In this document: one piece after another, positions 20,255 to 28,057 of the stretch
Numbering within the stretch: the stretch's first letter is position 1
Layout: every line of letters begins with the position of its first letter
Source: Alteromonas hispanica
Lineage (GTDB): Bacteria; Pseudomonadota; Gammaproteobacteria; Enterobacterales; Alteromonadaceae
Direction of reading: 5' to 3'
Length of the DNA stretch: 64,000 nt
Assembly (NCBI RefSeq): GCF_010500915.1
Contig: NZ_JAAAWP010000012.1
Span: 1-64,000, forward strand
The notes under the pieces: generated by a model
Seen by the model: the letters and a program-made list of their open reading frames with translations, nothing else
What the model was told of the DNA's origin: nothing
Databases searched by the model: none
Made by a program: the position numbers and the translations under genes

Positions 20255-21673
20255 TTAAAAGCTATACATAGCGCCCGTGAATAAAAAAGCACTGTTATCG
20301 CTATAGTCACCGCGCTCAAACCCTTGCCCTTTAAATAAGTAGGCACCGCCAATTGCTAAGCGTAAATTGGGCTGCACATTATAACGCCAGCGCGCTTCTA
20401 GTTGGTGACCAATGAAGTCATCTACATTCACTGGCGCTTTTTGATACCACAGAGCTTTATAACCTAGTAGCACATGATGAGCCGAACTCGGTTTGCTTAT
20501 GCTTCTTAATCCTACTGTTTTAAGGTTTCGTCTTGGCATGGCCTGATAAACATCGGTTGGGCCAAAGTCGAAGCGTCTTACCCCGAACAGACTGTCGAAG
20601 TTCTCAATGGTGTCATCCGACGCATTATTGTCTCCACTGATGTAGTCGAATTCTGCACGTACAAAGGTATTAGCGCCAACCTTTTTACCTAAGTAACCAA
20701 ACAACATATAAGCTCGCACATCTTTGTCTAATGAGTCATTTACGGCGTTGGTTTCTCTTGCTGTTCCAGTTTGCCCTACTAGTTCAACATTTCCTTTCCA
20801 GCCATTTTCAAACGCTTTGGTGTAGTCGATAGAAAGGGTGTAAAGGTCTCTATTTGTCGTCGCTAACTCTTGTCCGTCGTCCTCTTTTAGCCAATAGCTC
20901 TGCAGCTTCAAGTTATTATCGGGAGAAGTAATATATGCCCCAAACATACGTCTTTCACTAAAGCTTTTATCGAAGGCTCTTTCGTTACTGTCGATACTTT
21001 CCGCGTCGTTTGGAAATCGCGATACCGGCTGAATATAAAGCCCGCTAATATTCCAGTTTGAAAACGTGGCATCTACCACTATGCCATCGTAACTATTTGT
21101 TGCATTGCGATAGATGGTTTTTGCTAACAGACGTCGACTGCCATAGTCTAACTCCATACGCCCAATCTTTACCGCGTTAATATAAGATGAAGAAGTAGGC
21201 GTATAAGATACAAATAGCTGAACTGGCTCAAGTGTGTTTACTTGGTTCGCTTTTAAGGTAGGGTCGTTATCATCAAGAAAAGCGCGAGAATCTCTCAGAT
21301 CTAAAGTCGCGCTAACATTGTTATAACTCACCTGAGTATTCAAAATGACCCGCGTAGAAATACGCTCGTTATTTTGCTCTCGCTGTTCCCGTGTTGTGGG
21401 GAAAATAGGGTTGTGCAAAGATTCATAACGCACCCGAAATGAGCCGGAAACATCAACATGTAATTGGTTGCCACCACTTTTCTTAGCGTTTCCGTTCAAA
21501 CTGTTATTTGATTGATACTTATCTGTTTCAGAGGCATTTGCAGTCAAAGTGAAGGTGAAGAACGCAAAAAGTGATGCTAATAGCAGCGTTAATAGTGGCT
21601 GTGAAATGAAAGTCTGCGATGACAATACAGCTCGAGTAGAAAAATAAGGTAAAAAGCAATGTTGTGCGAGCAT
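20255..21673 (-). CDS. Alginate export (AlgE-type) outer membrane barrel protein
   Basis: 472 residues. A long leader with hydrophobic core (LLTLLLASLFAFFTFTLTANA) precedes a mature chain of alternating beta strands starting HVDVSGSFRVRYE and containing LGRM-like KIGRMELDYGSRRLLAK and the aromatic end AFLFTGAMYSF with terminal phenylalanine, as in outer membrane barrels. The FRVRYES and RMELDYGSRRL pattern matches the alginate export family (PF13372). It may admit or release anionic sugars or other solutes. No alginate synthesis genes are nearby. Confidence 0.75.
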   Translation of the reverse strand: MLAQHCFLPYFSTRAVLSSQTFISQPLLTLLLASLFAFFTFTLTANASETDKYQSNNSLNGNAKKSGGNQLHVDVSGSFRVRYESLHNPIFPTTREQREQNNERISTRVILNTQVSYNNVSATLDLRDSRAFLDDNDPTLKANQVNTLEPVQLFVSYTPTSSSYINAVKIGRMELDYGSRRLLAKTIYRNATNSYDGIVVDATFSNWNISGLYIQPVSRFPNDAESIDSNERAFDKSFSERRMFGAYITSPDNNLKLQSYWLKEDDGQELATTNRDLYTLSIDYTKAFENGWKGNVELVGQTGTARETNAVNDSLDKDVRAYMLFGYLGKKVGANTFVRAEFDYISGDNNASDDTIENFDSLFGVRRFDFGPTDVYQAMPRRNLKTVGLRSISKPSSAHHVLLGYKALWYQKAPVNVDDFIGHQLEARWRYNVQPNLRLAIGGAYLFKGQGFERGDYSDNSAFLFTGAMYSF

Positions 21674-21799
21674 TAACTGTCCGAATAGCTTTAGCAGAAA
21701 TGATAGACGGCAATTATACGCAATGCGCGTTTCAGCGCACTATTTGTGTGCTGCAAAACTATAATGATGAAACAGTCATTATATGTTTTTGATATAAGC

Positions 21800-21831
21800 G
21801 GCGGTGTTTCTATCGTCTATCCAACACCGCC
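21800..21831. promoter_or_regulatory. Inverted repeat of unknown role
   Basis: GGCGGTGTT and AACACCGCC form a nine-base perfect stem with a 14-base loop in the 199-base gap between a minus-strand gene end and the next upstream start. No T run follows on either strand, so a regulator site or RNA structure is as likely as a terminator. Confidence 0.4.
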
Positions 21832-21872
21832 AACTACATCGTATAAGTTAAAAAGCGAGGGCAAGCCTGGTT

Positions 21873-22670
21873 TTAACGTCTATCGTAATTCACCTTCTTT
21901 TGAGGGTGTTGATAGTAACCTTCTTTTAATAGGCGCTTAAATCTTGTCAACTTGCCTTCTAACGTCAGCTCTTCTATGCCTTTATTGAAAAGCGACAGAA
22001 TTAACTGACTATCGGGCTTTCCTTTAGGCACTAAAAGATGAGTGGTTACAGTTGATATAAACGGCGTAATGCGCGCCACTTCATCCCGTTCCGCATCTGT
22101 GAACTCGCGCTCAAGTAAATACCAGCCTGTCAGCTCATCTATGGGAAATATATCAATATCTCCGTTAACTAATGCTTCTAGGTTTTCTTTATCTGTGGCT
22201 CGTTTCACAACATTTTTGTTGTTTTTAACGAAAGTGGCTAGCTCATCGTTGTAGAGATATCCCTCGGTAATGCCCATTTTCAAATCTGCAATATCGCTTA
22301 GCTCAGACCACTGTCGGTTTTCGTATTTACTATTTACATAAAATATTAAACTTTCGGCACTTATTGGTTTGCTATGGAAAAACTCATCCTCTCTAGAGCG
22401 GATAAAATTGCCGTATGATAGCGCGTCAAACTCACCTGCGAGCGTGGCTTCTAAGGCTTTTTCCCACGGCATGGCCACATATTCCACTTCAACGCCGGTT
22501 TCTAACAGCGCATCGGTGATGATGTGGTTTATATAACCGTCATGTTGTAAATCGGTAGAGGTATAGGGTGCATACTCTGTTGTTGCAATTCTTAGTTTCA
22601 GCCACGCATGACCATGGCTTAACGATGGCACTAAGGCCAATAAAAAGATAATGGTGCTAACTATTCTCAT
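21873..22670 (-). CDS. Periplasmic solute-binding protein (SBP_bac_3 type)
   Basis: 265 residues. A signal peptide (MRIVSTIIFLLALVPSLSHG) precedes a two-lobed binding protein: LRIATTEYAPYTSTDLQHDG, GVEVEYVAMPWEKALEATLAG, and the hinge part DLKMGITEGYLYNDEL. Such proteins bind amino acids or similar small molecules. No ABC permease or ATPase is near, so it may serve a receptor or act as a free scavenger. It lies 18 bases after a porin gene and is probably co-transcribed with it. Confidence 0.85.
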   Translation of the reverse strand: MRIVSTIIFLLALVPSLSHGHAWLKLRIATTEYAPYTSTDLQHDGYINHIITDALLETGVEVEYVAMPWEKALEATLAGEFDALSYGNFIRSREDEFFHSKPISAESLIFYVNSKYENRQWSELSDIADLKMGITEGYLYNDELATFVKNNKNVVKRATDKENLEALVNGDIDIFPIDELTGWYLLEREFTDAERDEVARITPFISTVTTHLLVPKGKPDSQLILSLFNKGIEELTLEGKLTRFKRLLKEGYYQHPQKKVNYDRR

Positions 22671-22688
22671 GATAATTCCTCTTCGACC

Positions 22689-23810
22689 TTAGAAATAAAT
22701 TCCAAGATTTATATTGAGTCTGTGCGTAGTGTCTTGAAGGCCGCCTATGTCGAGGCCAATGCCCGGACCACCTGAAAACCACATGTTCTTACCGCGAATA
22801 CTATCGACATACATAAACAGCTTGTCCCAGCCTAAGCTGCAGCCGTTCACCCATTGAGATGAGTTTTTACCCGACGCATCCTCACCTTTCGCAAGGCTGA
22901 ATTCTGAATAACAGGTAAGCGATTCAATGTGGTCAAAGTCGTACGGCACCGAGTAAATAAGGTTAGCAGAATAAGTTTGTCCGTTGGCTGCAGCAAGAAA
23001 CGGAAAGGTAAACGAAGAAAGCGCGAGACGATCGTCGGCCTGCCCTTCTGGAGCCTCAAGATTGTATTCGTAATCGATATACTGAAGCTCAACCTTAATG
23101 TCGTTTTGCGTATGGCGCATATGCAAAGCAAATGCATTCATATCACCGCTTCGCGATGTATCTAAGTTGAGAATATTGCCATACTGATAAGAGGCACCAA
23201 TTTCCGTTGTTCCCCCCCTAATAAAACGCCCGGTGTAATTAGCGCGAACGTTGTACTGGCCATCCTCGGAGTTTCTGAACTCGCCGTCGTCGGCCACATC
23301 AAAAGAGTAACGGGCAAATTTTGCGGCATCGTTGTACTCATCATTCATAAAGTAGGCAGCTTGGAAATCCCAATTGCCTCGCTGATGATTAATTTTAACG
23401 CCGGCGTCGTAGTCGTCCTCAAAACCGAGGTAATAGTTTACTGAAAACCAAAAACTATTACTGGCAAATGGCTGCAGGCCAAAAGGCGTTTGCGTGATCC
23501 CGCCGGTAATTTCGGTTCTTTCGTTAAAGTGGTAGGTTAAATCGGCAAAGCGAACCGTATTAAAATCGACATTTTCATACCAACGATATTCGGCTTTATA
23601 GCTAAATTGATCAGATTCTCCAGCCACACCTAGCTTGAAAGATTCAAACTCAAAGCCATCTCTAAAATCTGGAATAAGCCAATCTTGGTGTCCGTAGTTA
23701 ACTCGCGCATGACCGGATAAAGTAAAAGGCAACTCGTCGGCCAATACAAGCCCACTGCTAGTGGCCACGCTACTAATAATAAGCAATAGCGATAGGGAAA
23801 GTTTTTTCAT
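22689..23810 (-). CDS. Outer membrane porin-like protein
   Basis: 373 residues. The signal peptide ends at VLADELPF. The mature chain opens FTLSGHARVNYGHQ, runs as alternating strands with FKLGVAG and YKAEYRWYENVDF, and ends RLNINLGIYF with a terminal phenylalanine recognised by the Bam machinery. A FGLQPFASNSFWFSVNYYLG segment resembles the L3 and strand region of phosphate-selective or carbohydrate porins. Substrate cannot be assigned. It is first in a likely two-gene operon with the solute-binding protein. The palindrome ACACTTAGTGT lies just upstream. Confidence 0.8.
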   Translation of the reverse strand: MKKLSLSLLLIISSVATSSGLVLADELPFTLSGHARVNYGHQDWLIPDFRDGFEFESFKLGVAGESDQFSYKAEYRWYENVDFNTVRFADLTYHFNERTEITGGITQTPFGLQPFASNSFWFSVNYYLGFEDDYDAGVKINHQRGNWDFQAAYFMNDEYNDAAKFARYSFDVADDGEFRNSEDGQYNVRANYTGRFIRGGTTEIGASYQYGNILNLDTSRSGDMNAFALHMRHTQNDIKVELQYIDYEYNLEAPEGQADDRLALSSFTFPFLAAANGQTYSANLIYSVPYDFDHIESLTCYSEFSLAKGEDASGKNSSQWVNGCSLGWDKLFMYVDSIRGKNMWFSGGPGIGLDIGGLQDTTHRLNINLGIYF

Positions 23811-23820
23811 TGAAGTTCCT

Positions 23821-23831
23821 ACACTTAGTGT
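23821..23831 (-). promoter_or_regulatory. Palindrome upstream of the porin gene
   Basis: ACACTTAGTGT is a perfect palindrome with one central base, 11 to 21 bases before the porin start codon. It overlaps the expected leader and could be a regulator site. Confidence 0.3.
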
Positions 23832-24204
23832 TGGCGAAACAGTAAAGAAGAAGGCTTACGACTGGTATTTTATTACCTAGCTTTCAAAAAAATGGTTCTA
23901 CGACTAAAGGATAAGGCTATGGTATCAGTAACCTTACAAAATTATAACCTAACAACATAAACATTCCTTATGCTTACTGGCTATTGCGCTGGGTTGTATT
24001 CAATATTTTGCCAATTGGTTTGGCTGCTAGATGCGGTTATAAATACCCAACGTTCAAGCACTTCCTTACATCTCTTTAGCCGTGTTATGTTTAAACGCGA
24101 GTTAGGCATTTATTTTTTATCAATATTTTTACGCACTTTTATTAGGTTATGGTGTCTCACACTTCTCAACGTAACCTGCTTACGCATAATGAAAGAGGTA
24201 ACAT
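23832..24204. other. Non-coding gap
   Basis: No convincing gene. An 88-codon plus-strand frame at 23970-24236 has no ribosome site, overlaps the following gene and has cassette-unlike composition, so it is not called. The region should hold the divergent promoters of the porin operon and the gene at 24205. Confidence 0.5.
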
Positions 24205-24516
24205 ATGCATGCGATGAAACGTTCAATACTTGCTGATATTGCTGCTATAGCTGCTATTGCACTATTAATAGCAATCACCTTTTATTGGATTGAAGCGCGC
24301 AGAGAAGTCATTATTTTTTGTGATAAGTTTTCTCCTGGTATATCGAAAGCAAGCGTTGAGAGGTATTTAAATACCGCAGAGTTACTTTCTTACCGCACAG
24401 AATTTGTGGCTAATGGCAGCAAAATTGAGGCCTACAGTCCGCTACACCTTGGCATAATGCAATGCCGAATAAGCTTTAACAAACAAGATATTGTGTTGAG
24501 TGCAGTGGTTGATTAA
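24205..24516 (+). CDS. Small single-pass membrane protein of unknown function
   Basis: 103 residues from ATG 24205, with GAGGT seven bases upstream (ATG 24214 also possible). A hydrophobic segment (about 8-28, ADIAAIAAIALLIAITFYW) anchors the protein; the remainder is periplasmic, with two cysteines (FCDKF and MQCRIS) and SKASVERYLNTAEL as an amphipathic helix. No family is recognised. A hairpin terminator follows. Confidence 0.6.
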   Translation: MHAMKRSILADIAAIAAIALLIAITFYWIEARREVIIFCDKFSPGISKASVERYLNTAELLSYRTEFVANGSKIEAYSPLHLGIMQCRISFNKQDIVLSAVVD

Positions 24517-24589
24517 TACTTTCATGTTACAAAATGGTGCAACGTTTACACCCGCGCAACACGCTGTTTACCCAATAGATAAGAGTCGT

Positions 24590-24616
24590 AAAGGCATGCA
24601 TACCATCTGCCTTTTT
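24590..24616 (+). terminator. Rho-independent terminator
   Basis: AAAGGCA and TGCCTTT form a seven-base stem with an eleven-base loop, followed by TT. It lies 74 bases past the gene at 24205-24516. Confidence 0.5.
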
Positions 24617-24705
24617 AGCACGTTCTAGATAACTCCTTCCCTCTATATTCCACTGTGCTGTAAACGTACAATTACGTTGTGTATTCTTAACGCAAGTACC
24701 TTATC

Positions 24706-25410
24706 ATGCAAAAACCAGATCACAGTGTCATCGAAGATGTATTTGCCTTAGTTAGCGCGGGTTTGTTTGTTGCGTTTGGCGTATTCTTGTTTCAATCTCA
24801 AGATCTTATGGTGGGCGGCGCTGCAGGGTTAGCCCTGTTAGGTACGTATGCGATAGATATTGATTTTGGCGTACTCTTTTTCTTAATCAATATCCCCTTT
24901 TACGCACTTGCTTGGACACAAATTAGCAAGCGATTCACAATCAATACGTTTATTTCTGTTACTACCGTATCGGTGTTAACAGAACAAATTCCTGCATTTG
25001 TGGACATAAGCCATGTAAACCCCATTTTTGCAGCGGTATTTGGCGGCATTTTAATTGGTGTAGGCATGCTGATGATGTTCAGACACAGTTCTAGTTTGGG
25101 CGGCATTGGCATTATGGCGTTCTTTTTACAGCAGCGTTTTAATATAAGAGCCGGATTCTTTCAATTAACTGTAGATAGCATGATTCTTTTATGTGCGCTG
25201 CAGTTTATCGAATGGCATCTTGTATTGATTTCCATCTTAGCTGCATTCTGCTTGAATATGGTGATATCGCTTAATCATCGCCCAGAACGCTATTTACCAG
25301 CGTCGCAGAACAAAAACCAAGCAAACGATAGCGAGAACGAAAGCAGTGATACGTTTGATGACAATAGCGACGATAGCATTGACGCAAACCTTCACCCGCA
25401 AAACAGCTAA
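24706..25410 (+). CDS. YitT family membrane protein
   Basis: 234 residues. Six hydrophobic segments occur in the first 190 residues. LVSAGLFVAFGVFLFQSQDL, MVGGAAGLALL, the GVLFFLINIPFYALAW segment and SSSLGGIGIMAFFLQQRF follow the YitT (DUF161) pattern, in which the GGxxGxA and GGxDI-like repeats are typical. The family DUF2179 cytoplasmic domain is missing; instead the tail is acidic and serine-rich (residues 200-234). Function of the family is unknown. A bidirectional terminator stands 50 bases past the stop codon. Confidence 0.85.
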   Translation: MQKPDHSVIEDVFALVSAGLFVAFGVFLFQSQDLMVGGAAGLALLGTYAIDIDFGVLFFLINIPFYALAWTQISKRFTINTFISVTTVSVLTEQIPAFVDISHVNPIFAAVFGGILIGVGMLMMFRHSSSLGGIGIMAFFLQQRFNIRAGFFQLTVDSMILLCALQFIEWHLVLISILAAFCLNMVISLNHRPERYLPASQNKNQANDSENESSDTFDDNSDDSIDANLHPQNS

Positions 25411-25459
25411 CTTTAAAGTCGCTATCGCACATAGCGGTTGAACAATGTGAGCAATAAAA

Positions 25460-25489
25460 AGCCCAGATCATTATGCATCTGGGCTTTTG
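25460..25489. terminator. Bidirectional rho-independent terminator
   Basis: AGCCCAGAT (25460-25468) and ATCTGGGCT (25477-25485) form a nine-base stem. TTTT follows on the + strand and TTTTTATT on the minus strand, so it can end both the YitT gene and the small minus-strand gene at 25498-25619. Confidence 0.85.
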
Positions 25490-25497
25490 TGAGTTAC

Positions 25498-25619
25498 TTA
25501 TTTGTATCCTTTCTTACCGCGTAAAGCGATACCACCTGCTATTGCTTTTTCTGCACAGGTTTAGACGGCCGGCTTACCACGCCACGATTTACTCTTGGTC
25601 TTGAAAACGACGTACGCAT
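25498..25619 (-). CDS. Small basic protein, 26 codons or 40 with a -1 shift
   Basis: ATG at 25617-25619 has GTGAGG five to six bases upstream. The zero frame gives 26 residues (MRTSFSRPRVNRGVVSRPSK, then PVQKKQ) and stops at TAG 25539-25541. One base back after CAG-AAA-AAG the frame continues as AIAGGIALRGKKGYK and ends in TAA at 25498-25500, 13 bases before the shared terminator. The 40-residue product would be strongly basic with a glycine-rich end. Either the gene has lost or gained a base or it is shifted by the ribosome at the A-rich site. A hairpin (25628-25642) reaches the ribosome site. Function unknown. Confidence 0.5.
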
Positions 25620-25627
25620 ACAAACCT

Positions 25628-25650
25628 CACTTAGTGTAAGTGCAGCGCTG
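25628..25650 (-). promoter_or_regulatory. Leader hairpin of the small basic gene
   Basis: On the minus strand CACTTA-CAC-TAAGTG forms a perfect six-base stem whose last bases run into the GAGG ribosome site, with the palindrome CAGCGCTG (25643-25650) before it. Such folding could limit translation. Confidence 0.4.
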
Positions 25651-25803
25651 CTGAAAATGAAACATTCACCTCACACGTTGCTGCCATTAAACAGTATAGG
25701 CTCAACTTGGGCTAAAACGCCTCATTCTTTTGTCGAATAGATGTTAATAACAATTTATGAAGTCAGAGTTCAGAGAGCGACTTCAATGTCACCAAATTAA
25801 CTG

Positions 25804-26901
25804 TTATTGATATCGGACAATGCGGGGGACACGGCTAGATATGCGAGTCATAAGTTCATAGTCGATGGTGCCTGCATGCTGTGCCACTTCACTTATGGAA
25901 ATATTTTCTCCCCATAGCTCCACCACATCGCCAACGCTAACGTTGTTAATATGGGTTACGTCTATGGTTATCATATCCATAGATACCCGCCCCACTAGCG
26001 AAGCGCGCTGACCTCTTATTAAAACTGGTGTGCCATTGGGGCAATGTCTTGGGTAGCCGTCGGCATAACCTATTGCCACGGTAGCTATTTTTGATGGCTT
26101 TGTTGCGCGCCATGTTTGACCATAACCTACACTTTCATTAGCAGGTATATCGCGCAGAGCAATTATGCTAGAACGCAGTGTCATTGCCGGAAGTAAGTGC
26201 GGCAGATGCGCGCTATCTGGAGATTCGCTAGGTTCAGCAGTAGTGACTTTACCACCGTAAATTCCTATTCCAAGTCGGTTCCATTGAGCCTGCGTGGATG
26301 GCCAGTTCACACTAGCGGGAGAGTTGGCGAGACTCACTGGCATAGATAACGACGCAACACTTTTTTTAAACGCAGACATTTGAGTTTGAGTAAAGTCATT
26401 GTCGGGGTCATCAGCACTGGCAAAGTGAGTCACCAATGTGGTTTCTTTCGTAATTAATACTTGGTGTTGCTCAACTATCTGAGCAATGTGTTCTAGCGGA
26501 AACCCTAATCGATGCATACCGCTGTCTACCTTAAGCCAAATGTGAGGACGTTTGTGCGCTTCACATTTTTGCATCCATTGCAGTTGCTCAGTGCAATGCA
26601 TTACCAAAATGCAGTTATACTGCCATGCCATTTCACATTCTTTGGCTTGGTGAGCACCTTCAAGAACGACAATTGGTGCTGTTATTCCGGCTTCACGAAG
26701 TGCTACCGCTTCCTCCATAATGGCAACGGCAAACCGAGAAGATACGTGCTGAAGTATGCGCGCCACATTCACGGCTCCATGACCATACGCATCGGCTTTT
26801 ATCACAGCCATTGACTGACTTTGCTTTGCCGTATAAGCCAAGGTTTTAAAGTTTTGCAGTAGTGCATCTGCATGAATAATGGCTTGAGTTTGACGACTCA
26901 C
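25804..26901 (-). CDS. alr: Alanine racemase
   Basis: 365 residues, the normal length. The enzyme converts L-alanine and D-alanine with pyridoxal phosphate in the cytoplasm to supply cell-wall D-alanine. Lys35 in MAVIKADAYGHGA binds the cofactor, LKVDSGMHRLG is the conserved arginine and histidine stretch, NRLGIGIYG the substrate loop, VGYGQTW carries the second catalytic tyrosine, and GRVSMDMITIDV is intact. It is divergent from murQ, fitting a cell-wall block. The GTG or ATG start at 26901 has no strong ribosome site but the N terminus aligns well with the family. Confidence 0.96.
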   Translation of the reverse strand: MSRQTQAIIHADALLQNFKTLAYTAKQSQSMAVIKADAYGHGAVNVARILQHVSSRFAVAIMEEAVALREAGITAPIVVLEGAHQAKECEMAWQYNCILVMHCTEQLQWMQKCEAHKRPHIWLKVDSGMHRLGFPLEHIAQIVEQHQVLITKETTLVTHFASADDPDNDFTQTQMSAFKKSVASLSMPVSLANSPASVNWPSTQAQWNRLGIGIYGGKVTTAEPSESPDSAHLPHLLPAMTLRSSIIALRDIPANESVGYGQTWRATKPSKIATVAIGYADGYPRHCPNGTPVLIRGQRASLVGRVSMDMITIDVTHINNVSVGDVVELWGENISISEVAQHAGTIDYELMTRISSRVPRIVRYQ

Positions 26902-27106
26902 AATAAAACACTCACAGCAAGAGTAATCCTTTTATAAAACAAACCACATAATTGTATCATGAGATCAACGTCACCGTATTTGTCTTTGTGCCTAGGAAAA
27001 GCACACGTATTGATTGGCGCTAAGAATAGCGAACAAACGTTTCGTCCAAATGCGATTGCCGTTATGCTTAACACGACGTAATCAACTGTTTAAAAGAGTT
27101 TTCTGC

Positions 27107-28057
27107 ATGACACCGCGACCGCCTGTATCTTCTCACTCACTACTTAACGACTTGGAACGCATTGTGTCTGAAGGGCGAAACCCCGACACACTCGAACTCG
27201 ATACCCTCTCCACCGTTGACGTGCTATCAAAAATTAACGCGGAAGATGCAAAAGTTGCGGCAAGCGTGGCAACTCAAATTCCTGCTATTGCACAAGCGGT
27301 AGATGCTGCTACAAAAAGCATTAAGGCTGGCGGCCGGCTCATTTATATCGGCGCTGGAACCAGCGGCAGACTGGGAATTCTAGATGCCGTTGAATGTCGC
27401 CCCACTTTTAGTGTGCCAGACTCATTGGTATTGGGCATTATTGCTGGCGGAGATAAGGCGATCGTGCATGCCGTTGAGGGCGCAGAGGATGATCGTGCGG
27501 CGGGCAAAACCGACCTATTGGCAATTTCACTAACAGCAAACGATACAGTAATAGGTATTTCCGCCAGTGGCCGTACGCCCTATGTAAGCGGTGCTTTAAG
27601 TTATGCAGCCAGCATTGGCTGTTCAACAGCAGCCATTGCATGCAGCCCAGATGCTGCAATATCTGAACCTGCGGCAATTTCTATCTGCCCGGTGGTGGGG
27701 CCTGAAGCACTAAGTGGCAGTACGCGAATGAAATCGGGTACTGCACAAAAAATGATTTTGAATATGATTAGTACCACTACCATGGTGAAGCTGGGTAAAA
27801 CATACGAAAACCTAATGGTGGATGTGAACGCAACCAACGAAAAGCTCAAAGCGCGGGCTTGCCGTATTGTTATGCAGGCTACCGAGTGTGATGAGAATAC
27901 CGCCATACAGGCACTTAACGCCTGTGATAACAAAGCAAAAGTGGCCATTCTAATGGTGCTTACCGGCAATGATGCCGAACAGGCAACTAAAATTTTAACC
28001 AACCACCAAGGTTACTTAAGGGAGGCTGTAAGCAGTGAAAATGAAGCGAAGCGCTAA
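27107..28057 (+). CDS. murQ: N-acetylmuramic acid 6-phosphate etherase
   Basis: 316 residues from ATG 27107. The enzyme removes D-lactate from MurNAc 6-phosphate to give GlcNAc 6-phosphate in peptidoglycan recycling. The SIS domain has GGRLIYIGAGTSGRLGILDA, the VECRPTF acidic residue of the active site, the phosphate loop GISASGRTPYV and GSTRMKSGTAQK, all typical. The C-terminal helical part (TECDENTAIQALNACD) is also present. The next gene starts inside its end. No MurNAc kinase or PTS is seen in the window. Confidence 0.95.
   Translation: MTPRPPVSSHSLLNDLERIVSEGRNPDTLELDTLSTVDVLSKINAEDAKVAASVATQIPAIAQAVDAATKSIKAGGRLIYIGAGTSGRLGILDAVECRPTFSVPDSLVLGIIAGGDKAIVHAVEGAEDDRAAGKTDLLAISLTANDTVIGISASGRTPYVSGALSYAASIGCSTAAIACSPDAAISEPAAISICPVVGPEALSGSTRMKSGTAQKMILNMISTTTMVKLGKTYENLMVDVNATNEKLKARACRIVMQATECDENTAIQALNACDNKAKVAILMVLTGNDAEQATKILTNHQGYLREAVSSENEAKR

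Noticed and set aside
21746..21940. 64-codon plus-strand frame with a hydrophobic start
   Set aside because: It overlaps the end of the solute-binding protein gene and the hairpin at 21800-21831, and it has no ribosome site.
23970..24236. 88-codon plus-strand frame
   Set aside because: Poor start context and overlap with the better-supported gene at 24205. Leucine- and cysteine-rich content looks random.
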